NCBI GenBank assembly: GCA_028826165.1
Contig: JAPDFW010000081.1
Location: 228,001-292,000 of the forward strand
DNA: 64,000 nucleotides
Source: Anaeramoeba ignava
Lineage: Eukaryota > Metamonada > Anaeramoebidae
Reading direction: 5' to 3'
Positions 10,761-19,466 of the stretch are shown piece by piece; position 1 is the stretch's first letter; each line of letters begins with the position of its first letter. The translations under genes were made by a program, and so were the position numbers. Under the pieces are notes generated by a model. The model was given only the letters and a program-made list of their open reading frames with translations, was not told the DNA's origin and did not search any database.

Positions 10761-12172
10761 TTTTTCTTTTTTTACTTTTTTTTTTAATTTTTTTTTACTT
10801 GAAATTTTTTTTTAATTGAATTTGGAATTTTTTTTGTGTGCAACTATTGAAATTGAAGATTATGTTTGAGATTCTATTGGTAATTATGGTTGTTTTAACA
10901 GAGTTTAGTTGCTAGTTTAGTTTATTTTTTTTTGGGTTTAGTTGAAATAAATAGTTAAAAAAAAATATTATTTTTTTTACAATTTCAACAAAATCAAAAC
11001 AAAATTTAAAATGAAATTTAAAAGGAAATTTAAAAGGAAATTTAAAACAAAATTTAAAGGAAATTTAAATCAAATTTAAAACAAAATTAAAAGGAAATTT
11101 AAAAGTAAATTTAAAATTTAAAGTAAATTTAAAAGTATCAAAAATTTAAAAGGAAAATTTAAATCAAAATTTAAAGTAAATTTTAAAATCAAAATTTAAA
11201 ACAAAATTTAAATCAAAATTTAAAAATTAAAACAAAATTAAAAAGGAAATTTAAAAGGAAATTTAAATCAAAAATTTAAATCAAAATTAAATCAAAATTT
11301 AAAATGAAATTTAAAACAAAATTTAAAAGGAAATTGTTTTATTGAAGGAATTAAACTCAAAAAGTAAAAGTAAAAGTAAAAGTAAAAGTAAAAGTAAAAA
11401 AAAAGAAAAAGAAAAAAAGAAAATTTAAAATTTAAAAAATTTCTTGTTTTTGTTGTTGTTTTGTTCTTGTTTTTGTTCAATATACAAAATTAAAAATTTA
11501 ATTTTTATTGATTTAAAATTTGATTTTGATTTAAATTCAAAATTTAAAATTTATTTGAAATTTAATTTAATTTGATTTTAATTTGATTTTAATTTGATTT
11601 AATTTGATTTAATTTAAATGATTTTGTTGATTTTTTTTTTTTTGTTCTTGTTTTTTTTTTTTGATTTTTTTTAATTTGATTTAATTTGATTTAATTTAAA
11701 TTTTAATTTGATTTTTTTATTTAATTTTTTTAATTTGAATTTATTTATTTGATTTAATTGATTTGATTTAAATATTTAATTTTGATTTGATTTTAATTTG
11801 ATTTTAATTTAAATTTGATTTGATTTAATTTAAATATTTAATTTGAATTGAATTTAATTTGATTTTAATTTAATTTAATTAATTTAATTTAATTTAATTT
11901 AATTTAATTTAATTTGATTTAAATATTTGATTTAAATATTTAATTTAATTTAATTTAATTTGATTTAAATATTTAATTTAATTTAATTTAATTTAATTTG
12001 ATTTAAATATTTAATTTAATTTGATTTAATTTGATTTGATTTGATTTGATTTAATTTGATTTGATTTGATTTGATTTAATTTGATTTAATTTGATTTAAT
12101 TTGATTTAATTTAAATTTGATTTGATTTGATTTAAATTGAATTTAAATATTATTTTTTTTGCATTTGAAATG
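10761..12172. repeat. Low-complexity intergenic region
   Basis: After the bZIP stop there is a short unique stretch (about 10830-10950, likely 3' untranslated). AAATTTAAAAGG-type repeats follow at 10990-11340, then GTAAAA repeats at 11362-11400, and TTTAATTTGA repeats from 11500 to 12150. I looked for a last exon of the arginine deiminase on the minus strand here and did not find one. Confidence 0.7.
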
Positions 12173-13393
12173 TTACATAGTTGTTATACCAGAATAATCA
12201 ACATAGATAACTTTTCCTTCATAACCAGCTTCTTTCAAAATTTTTTCAAGATCTGGATGAACAGAAATAATAAGACACTTGCCATTATGACGCTTTCCCA
12301 AATTTAAGAAATTAGTTATATAACCATGTTGTTGTTGGTCAGTAATAGGGATGATTTGGAAACCTTCCTCTTTTAAGAATTGGGAAAATTCGACTTCTCG
12401 TTTCAATTCATATTTATGAGAATCCTCGTTTTGAACATATTCGCGAACAATTCTTGGAATTTTAGAAGTATTCCCAATAACAGTATCAAGTAAAACGACT
12501 CTAGATTCATCAGCAATATTGAAAATAGTATCAAGATGCATATGCTGGATATTCATGTCAAATTCATCATAAACAACAGCGAGTCTGCGCGAACCGAGAA
12601 GATCATTCTCCATTAAGTAATTCGCGCCTTGCATATTTGTATAAAAACCAACACCAAGGAAAGCAAGGTCTCGACTAAAAGGGATAAAATCTCCACCTTC
12701 CAAACGAGCGGGAGATGGAACCTCTCCAATAATTGGGATGCCGAGAATCTGGAAAAAGATCTTCATGAGCTCAGTCTCTGGAGTTCTTTGACGAGAACCG
12801 AAATTCCCAAGAACAAGACCTTTTGCTGTCACAATTTGCTGGTCGCGAGTGAATAACAAATTTGCACTTGGTCGGTTTATAACATGGGTCGCTTCAAGAT
12901 CTGTCGTCATATTGATAATCACTGTCGGTTGCTCAAATATAATATCAATAAGTTGCTTTTTTGACATTTTGCGAAGATTATCCCGTTTGTGTTCGTCTGA
13001 CAGGTAATATAACAGTTTTTCTGGCACTTCTTTTGAATCCTTTGCAAGTTGATATTGAAGAAAATTAAATGCAATTTCTTCTAGTTTTTCATGGCTTAAT
13101 TTCCGGAAAACTTTGTCAATTTTCACAACTTTTACTCCTTCTTTTGTCATTACTTTCACAAATTTCTTATGCGATTTTTTTGCTACTTCAGAATTTGGTG
13201 TTTCTTCATAAAGAAATCCTTTTGGATGATATCCGAATTTTGCTGCTGTTTTTGGTGTTTTCACTATTACAAGTTCTGCTGGATCAAGTTCACTAACTTG
13301 TTGAAATTTTTCGAGTTTTTTGGAATCTGAAACGAGAAAAATAAGACCGAAAAAAAGAAAAAGAGAAATGGAAATATGAAAAGAAAAACTCAT
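12173..13393 (-). CDS. arcA: Arginine deiminase family protein lacking its C-terminal Cys motif
   Basis: 406 residues in one frame. The first ~20 residues (hydrophobic, FLFFGLIFLVS) look like a signal peptide or anchor. Family motifs follow: NLLFTRD (about 178-184), ARLEGGD (229-235) and HMHLD (284-288), with a guanidino-modifying fold between. Arginine deiminase converts arginine to citrulline and ammonium and supports ATP formation in many anaerobic protists. The nucleophilic Cys that closes the family's active site lies about 10-15 residues beyond this point in relatives, but the frame stops right after GITTM. The stop is embedded in ATGTAAC, which would also serve as a GT splice donor, so a small last exon may be missing. 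As written the enzyme would be inactive. Confidence 0.85.
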   Translation of the reverse strand: MSFSFHISISLFLFFGLIFLVSDSKKLEKFQQVSELDPAELVIVKTPKTAAKFGYHPKGFLYEETPNSEVAKKSHKKFVKVMTKEGVKVVKIDKVFRKLSHEKLEEIAFNFLQYQLAKDSKEVPEKLLYYLSDEHKRDNLRKMSKKQLIDIIFEQPTVIINMTTDLEATHVINRPSANLLFTRDQQIVTAKGLVLGNFGSRQRTPETELMKIFFQILGIPIIGEVPSPARLEGGDFIPFSRDLAFLGVGFYTNMQGANYLMENDLLGSRRLAVVYDEFDMNIQHMHLDTIFNIADESRVVLLDTVIGNTSKIPRIVREYVQNEDSHKYELKREVEFSQFLKEEGFQIIPITDQQQHGYITNFLNLGKRHNGKCLIISVHPDLEKILKEAGYEGKVIYVDYSGITTM

Positions 13394-13506
13394 TTTAAAA
13401 TGAAAAATGAAAAAATGAAAAATGAAAAAATGAAAAATGAAAAATGAAAAATGAAAAATGAAAAAATGAAAAATTTTTTAATTCATTTAAAATCAAAACA
13501 AAATAA

Positions 13507-15045
13507 TCAATCTTTTTTGCTTGAATTTTTTTCGATCCATTCATGTTTCAACACATTTTCCAAAGGAATTCTTTTAGAAGGATCTCTAACGAGTAACTTC
13601 TTAATCAAATCACGAGCATCTGAAGAAAGAGTTTTTGGAAGATGAAGTTTAGCATCAACAATTTTTCGATAAGTTTCATTTTGACATTTTGCTTCAAAAG
13701 GTGGATTTCCAATAAGAAGTTCATACATTAAAACACCAAGTGACCAAACATCAACCATCTCATTGTATTCCTTTCCCGCAATCATCTCAGGAGGCAAATA
13801 GTCCAGTGTTCCACACATTGTGAGTCTTGTGGAATCTGGAGAAACAGCAGACCATCCGAAATCAGCTATTTTTAATTCTCCGTCATTTCCAATCAAAATA
13901 TTTTCAGGTTTGAGATCTCGGTGGATAACCTTCTTGGAATGACAGTAAAGAAGAGCACTTGCCACGGATCGTATGTATCGAGCTGTTGTTTTTTCGTCAA
14001 ATTTTCCTCTCTTGCCTAATTCCTTATAAAGATCTCCATTTCCTGCATATTCAAGTATTAAATACACACATTTTTTATCGTAAAAGTATCCGTAAAGTCG
14101 CAAAATATTTGGATGGCGGAGATGTGATTGGATTTCTATTTCCCGTTTTGATTGATGAAGAATCCCATCTCGATGCAAAGCACTTTTCATTAAAACTTTT
14201 AAGGCCACAATATATTTACTTTGTTTTTCACGAGCCAAATAAACATATCCGAATTTACCTTTTCCAAGAGGATTTCCAATTTCAAAATCTGATATTTGCC
14301 ATCTTTTTTTTTGGTTATTTTTTTGATTATCTTTATCTTTATCTTTATCTTTATCTTTATCTTTATCTTTATCTTTTTCTTTTTCTTTATCTTTATCTTT
14401 TTCTTTTTCTTTTTCTTTTTCTTGATTATTTTCTTTTTCTTTTTCTTTTTCTTTTTTGATTTGAGTAACTTGATTTGGAGAATTAGAGTTCATATCCTTA
14501 TTAATATCTTTATTAATATCTTTATTCATATCTTTATTAATATTTAAATTAATATTCAATTTGGGTTTTTGTTTTGATTTCTCAATAAATGATGAGGTTT
14601 TATTTTTTTTGATAATATTTTTTCCTGTATTATAATTCGAATTTGGAATCGAATTCGAAATTGAATAAATTGGTTTGATTCGGATCGGTGGCTTTGATTT
14701 GATTATTTGCTTTTGTTCTTTGCTTTTGGTTTGAGTATTTTGATTTCCTTTTTCTTCATTTGTTTTGATATTCGGAAAATTCGTTAAAAATTTCTTCGAT
14801 TTTATTTGTTGTGTTTCTTTTTTAATAATTGAACTTTGTTTTTGTTTTTGTTTTTGATTTAAATTTGAAAGAGAACTAAAAACAAAATTACAAAATTAAA
14901 TAATAAAATAAAATTGGTAATTTTTCTTTTTGATTTACCGATTTGGAAAATTAATTTTTTCATTTTCGTTATTAGGATTTACAAGACTTTTTGGAATTAA
15001 AATTTTTTGTTTAAAAGGAAGAATTAAACCAGATTTATTAGTCAT
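13507..15045 (-). CDS. Aurora-type serine/threonine kinase, two exons
   Basis: Exon 1 is 15045-14939 and exon 2 is 14875-13507. Phase 2 meets phase 1 to complete an Arg codon, giving 491 residues. The first ~230 residues are disordered, Lys/Gln/Asn-rich, ending in Lys-Glu and Lys-Asp repeats. The kinase domain (about 232-485) has the glycine loop GKGKFG, VALK lysine, HRDLKPEN and DFG. The activation loop [15 protein letters not shown] carries the Aurora signature and places its Thr at the activating phosphosite. Aurora kinases control spindle assembly and chromosome segregation. A shorter start within exon 2 is possible, but the upstream frame is open and splices cleanly from an ATG. Confidence 0.93.
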
Positions 15046-15496
15046 TTTAAAATTAATTGATAAAAAGAAATGAGTTAAAAAAAAATGAATGAAAAAATTT
15101 AAATGAAAAAATTTAAAAATCATTTAGAGACGTTAAAAAAAAAAAATTATCCGTTTAAAATAAATAAAAATTAAATTAAAAAATTAAATTAAAAAAAGTG
15201 GAACAAAATTTTTTGTCTTTTCAAAAATAAAAATAAATAGAAAATAAAAGGAAAATAAATAGAAAATAATTTTTTTTTTCTTGAGAATTTATTGAAAAAA
15301 GAAATAAATCAATTAGAAAATGAAAAAGGAAAAAGAGAATTAAAATTTAAATCAAAATAAAAATCAAAATAAAAATCAAAATTAAAATCATTTGCAACAG
15401 TTAAATTTAAAATCATTTGAAACAAAAAGCTTTTCTTTTTCCTTTTCCTTTTTTTGTTTTGTTTTGTTTTGTTTTTGTTTTGTTTTTTGTTGTTTT
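15046..15496. other. Spacer between thymidine kinase and Aurora kinase genes
   Basis: The promoter-proximal part of Aurora (15046-15160) contains CGTTA (15131-15135) and CCGTTTA (15151-15157). On the gene strand these read TAACG and TAAACGG. The rest is A-rich, with AAATCAAAAT units near 15350-15390 and TTTTG runs at 15440-15490 that form the 3' side of the thymidine kinase gene. No gene is visible. Confidence 0.4.
15131..15157 (-). promoter_or_regulatory. Candidate Myb-type sites upstream of Aurora kinase
   Basis: On the gene strand TTTAACGTC (around 15131-15138) and TTTTAAACGGAT (around 15149-15160) lie 85-115 bp before the Aurora ATG. CpG-containing words are rare in these AT-rich gaps. 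AACGG is the core of the mitosis-specific activator element bound by three-repeat Myb proteins in plants. The function here is inferred only. Confidence 0.3.
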
Positions 15497-17163
15497 TCAA
15501 AAATCTTTTTGGAAAAAAGCTTTTCTTGAAACAGCAGCATATTTATCAATTCCACCAATAACTTCAATTTCTTTTTCTTCTGAAATTCTTCTTGTAAAAG
15601 GAGCTTCTTTAAAAGTTTTGACACAAACAGCATTTAATTTGCAAACACTTTCAGCAAGAGGAACAAGATTAAGGAAATTTCCAAACGGTTTTCTTTCGAA
15701 AGTGCCATCTAAACCAGCAACAACAACAATTTTGCCTTTATTTGCCAAATCTTCAACAAATTGAACAACATCCAAAAAAAACTGACCTTCATCAACACCG
15801 ATAACATCATAATCTGCAACAATTTCTTTAACGGCAGAAAGATAAGAACCGCATTGCATTGCCTCGAATGTGACATGGTCATGGGTTGTGCAGAACTGCT
15901 TTGTATACCTTGTGTCTTTGTTGTATTTTAACATCAAACATTTTTTTTGTGCAATTCGATACCTTCTCATTCTTCGGATTAATTCCGAAGTTTTACCTCC
16001 AAACATCGGACCTAAAATCAATTGGATTTCGCCTTGGAAGTTGAGATCGGCTTCTTTTTTTTCATCAACTTCCTTTTCTGATTTTCCTTTTTGGAACCAT
16101 TGTTGTCGTGATACTGCGAGGTATTTATCTGTTCCTCCTAACACTTTTTCTTGTGTTTCATTGGTTCTTCTTTTCGAAAAGGCTGCATCTTTTTCCGAAA
16201 CTGCGCATACTGCTAAAAGTTTGTCAAGTTTTTCACTTTTAGGAATTAAACTTACAATTGAATCAAATGGTTTTCTTTCAAATGTAGCATCTAATCCTGC
16301 TACAATAACTATTTTTCCTTGGTTCGCCATTTTTTCGGCGAAATCATCTAAATCTGGGAAAAATTGTCCATCATCAACTCCAACAACATCAACTTGTTTT
16401 GCATTTTTTTCCATTATAAAAATTTGATCAATCCAAAAAGCGTTTTTACACAATCTAATAAAAATATTAATAAAATATTAAATATTAAATAAATATTAAA
16501 TAATAAAATATTGAATAAATATTAAATAAATATTAAATAAATATTAAATAAATAAATAAATATTAAATAAATATTAAATAAATATTGAATAAATATTGAA
16601 TAAATATTAAATAAATATTAAATAAATATTAAATATTGAATAAATAAATGAATAAATATAAATAAAATATTAAATAAATATTAAATAAAATAAATATGAA
16701 AATAAATATTAAATAAATATTGAATAAAATATTAATAAAATATAAATAAATATAAAAAATATTAAATAAATACCCAAATAAATAAATATTAAATAAATAT
16801 TGAATAAAAATATTGAATAAATATTAAATAAATATTAATTAAATATTAAATAAATATTAAATAAATATTAAATGAATATTAATAAAATATTGAATATTGA
16901 ATAAATATTGAATAAATATTGAATAAATATTGAATAAATATTGAATAAATATTGAATATTAATAAAATATATTACCCATCATGTGTACAAAACTCTTTTT
17001 CAATCGGCTCTTTATTCTCTTCTGAATATTTTATTAAAAGTGTTTTTTTTCCACTTATCTCAAATCTTCTCATTCTTCTCAATAATTCATTACTTTTCCC
17101 TGAAAACATTGGTCCAACTATTAATTCAATTCTTCCATCATAAGTAAAATTTTCTACTTCCAT
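15497..17163 (-). CDS. Fused double thymidine kinase (TK1-TK1), two exons
   Basis: Exon 1 is 17163-16976 and exon 2 is 16454-15497. Phase 2 meets phase 1 at a Gly codon, giving 381 residues with two complete TK1-type domains. Domain 1 has Walker A GPMFSGKS (17-24), the CTHD segment, and VDDGQFF, where the usual catalytic Glu is Asp91. Domain 2 has Walker A GPMFGGKT (211-218) and VDEGQFF with Glu285. Both keep AGLDxTFERKPF and a GGxDKY lasso-type segment. The four Cys that bind structural zinc in animal TK1 are mostly lost in both halves; only the first remains. Thymidine kinase phosphorylates thymidine in salvage. The 521-bp intron is an AT microsatellite. Confidence 0.92.
16455..16975 (-). 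repeat. AAATAAATATT repeat filling the thymidine kinase intron
   Basis: The intron is almost wholly (AAATAAATATT)n and (GAATAAATATT)n, with GT at the exon 1 side (GTAATATA) and TATTAG at the exon 2 side on the minus strand. Confidence 0.85.
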
Positions 17164-17242
17164 TATTAAAATTAAAACAAAAAATTAAGTAAAAAAAAGA
17201 ATAAAAAAAAAAAAAAAAAATCTTTCAACCTTTTATACTGAA

Positions 17243-17278
17243 TGTAACGATTTAACGTAAAAAATAATAATCGTTACA
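17243..17278 (-). promoter_or_regulatory. Inverted repeat TGTAACGAT / ATCGTTACA upstream of thymidine kinase
   Basis: A perfect 9-bp inverted repeat (17243-17251 and 17270-17278) with an 18-bp spacer lies 80-115 bp upstream of the thymidine kinase ATG. A further TTAACGT lies in the spacer (17252-17258). TAACG/AACGG cores are bound by Myb-family factors in many eukaryotes, so a Myb-type control element is a reasonable inference, not a demonstrated one. Confidence 0.5.
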
Positions 17279-17329
17279 AAATTATTAGTAATTCTGTCTC
17301 AAAAAATACTAATAAAAAGGAAAAAAAAT

Positions 17330-18800
17330 AATAATTTATTTATAATAATAAAAATAAGAATGAATTATTGATCAAAATAAATCAAAATAAATGAAAATAA
17401 ATGAAATATTTTTATTAAAAATAAATCAATAAAAAAGAGGAATAAAATAAAATTGGGAATTATTATTTATTTATAATTTATTTATAATTTAATTTATAAT
17501 AATAAAAATAAGAATGAATTATTGATCAAAATAAATCAAAATAATTGAAAATAAATGAAATATTTTTATTAAAAATAAATCAATAAAAAAGAGGAATAAT
17601 TTAAATAAATTGGGAATAATTATTTATTTATAATTTATTTATAATTTAATTTATAATAATAAAAATAAAATAAAAATTAATTGATCAAAATCAAAAAAAT
17701 CAAAATAATTGAAAATAAATGAAATATTTTTATTAAAAATAAATCAATAAAAAGAGGAATAAAATAAAATTAGGAATAATAATTAATTTATAATTTATTT
17801 ATAATTTATTTATAATAATAAAAATAAGAATGAATTATTAATCAAAATAGACCAAAATAATTAAAAATAATTGAAATATTTTTATTAAAAATAAATCAAT
17901 AAAAAAAGAGGAATAAAATAAAATTGGGAATTAATAATTTATTTATAATTTATTTATAATTTATTTATAATAATAAAAATAAGAATGAATTATTAATCAA
18001 AATAAATCAAAATAAATGAAAATAAATGAAATATTTTTATTAAAAATAAATCAATAAAAAAGAGGAATAAAAATAAAAATTGGGAATAATAATTTATTTA
18101 TAATTTATTTATAATTATTTATAATAATAAAAATAAGAATGAATTATTGATCAAAAATAAATCAAAATAATTGAAAATAAATGAAATATTTTTATTAAAA
18201 ATAAATCAAAAAAAGAGGAATAAAAAATAAAATTGGGAATTTATTTATAATTTATTTATAATTTATTTATAATAATAAAAATAAAAATTGAATTATTAAT
18301 CAAAATAGACCAAAATAATTGAAAATAATTGAAATATTTTTATTAAAAATAAACCAATAAAAAAAAAGGAATATAAAATAATTATTAATAATAAAAATTA
18401 TAATTAATTTATAATTTATTTATAATTTATTTATAATAATAAAAAAATAAAAATGAATAAAATAAATCAAAATAGATCAAAATAATTGAAAATAAATGAA
18501 ATATTTTTATTAAAAATAAATCAAAAAAGAGGAATAAAATAAAATTGGGAATTATAATTAATTTATAATTTATTTATAATTTATTTATAATAATAAAAAT
18601 AAGAATGAATTATTGATCAAAATAAATCAAAATAATTGAAAATAAATGAAATATTTTTATTAAAAATAAATCAAAAAAAAGAGGAATAGAATAATTTATC
18701 TATAATTTAAATAATAATTAATTTATAATTAATTTATAATTAATTTATAATTTATTTATAATAATAAAAATAAAATTGAATTATTGATCACAATAAATCA
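17330..18800. repeat. Tandem array of ~155-bp units
   Basis: Nine units contain GAAATATTTTTATTAAAAAT, starting near 17402, 17556, 17720, 17871, 18027, 18182, 18328, 18497 and 18646. Each also has an AGAGGAATAAAAT segment, a run of TTTATAAT units, and AATAAAAATAAGAATGAATTATTGATC. Spacing is 146-169 bp. No reading frame is conserved. This is an intergenic satellite. Confidence 0.9.
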
Positions 18801-19466
18801 AAATAATTGAAAAATTTAAAAAGAAATTTGCCTTTTGTGGATTTAATTTAAATTTAATTTAAAATTTAATTTAAATTTAATTAAAGTGATCAAACAATTA
18901 CTCATGCTCTCTTTTGGATGTTTGAAAATTTTTATTTAAAATTTTTATTTAAATTTTATTGGGGATCAAATCATCAAGTAAAATCTTAAGTTATTTTTGT
19001 TTAAAATTAGTTAATTTGGAAAAATCTTAATTTTAATTTTATTTTTATTTTTGTTTTTGTTTGTTTGTTTTTTTGGAAATGAGATCAAATCAATAAAAAG
19101 TATTAGAAATTTTGTAATATAGATTTTATTTAGAAGTTTTTTTTGAATTAGTCAAAATCCTGAAGACTTTTTTGTTTTTGTTTTTGTTTTTGTTTTGTTT
19201 TGCTTTTTTCAAGATTTAAAGAAAGGAATTTGATCTTTTTAAAAATAGAAAGATTAGGAAGTGAAAATTGTCGTAAGAAACAAATTTATTTTTAATTAAA
19301 TTCAATTTAAAATTAAATTCAATTTAAAATAAAATTAAAAGCGAAAAAAAAGAGGAAATAAAAGAAAAAAAAAAGAGGAAATTTGTTTTTTTTTTTAAAA
19401 TTCTTTTTGTTCATTTTTTTTTTTAACTAATTTTTTTTTCAGTCAAAAAATTTATTTATCGAACAA
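18801..19466. other. Unique-sequence island upstream of the Asn-rich gene
   Basis: This stretch is less repetitive than its surroundings. It may contain the first exon of the next gene: ATG at 18918 opens 20 codons and ends at a GTAAAATC donor (18978), and a strong acceptor TTTTTTTTCAG ends at 19441. Both are phase 0 and in frame with the ATG at 19467. The rest shows T-rich runs and TTTTG repeats. Confidence 0.3.

Noticed and set aside
12629-12856. Small plus-strand frames inside the arginine deiminase, Aurora and thymidine kinase genes
   Set aside because: They are antisense shadows of well-supported genes and show no domain or start context.
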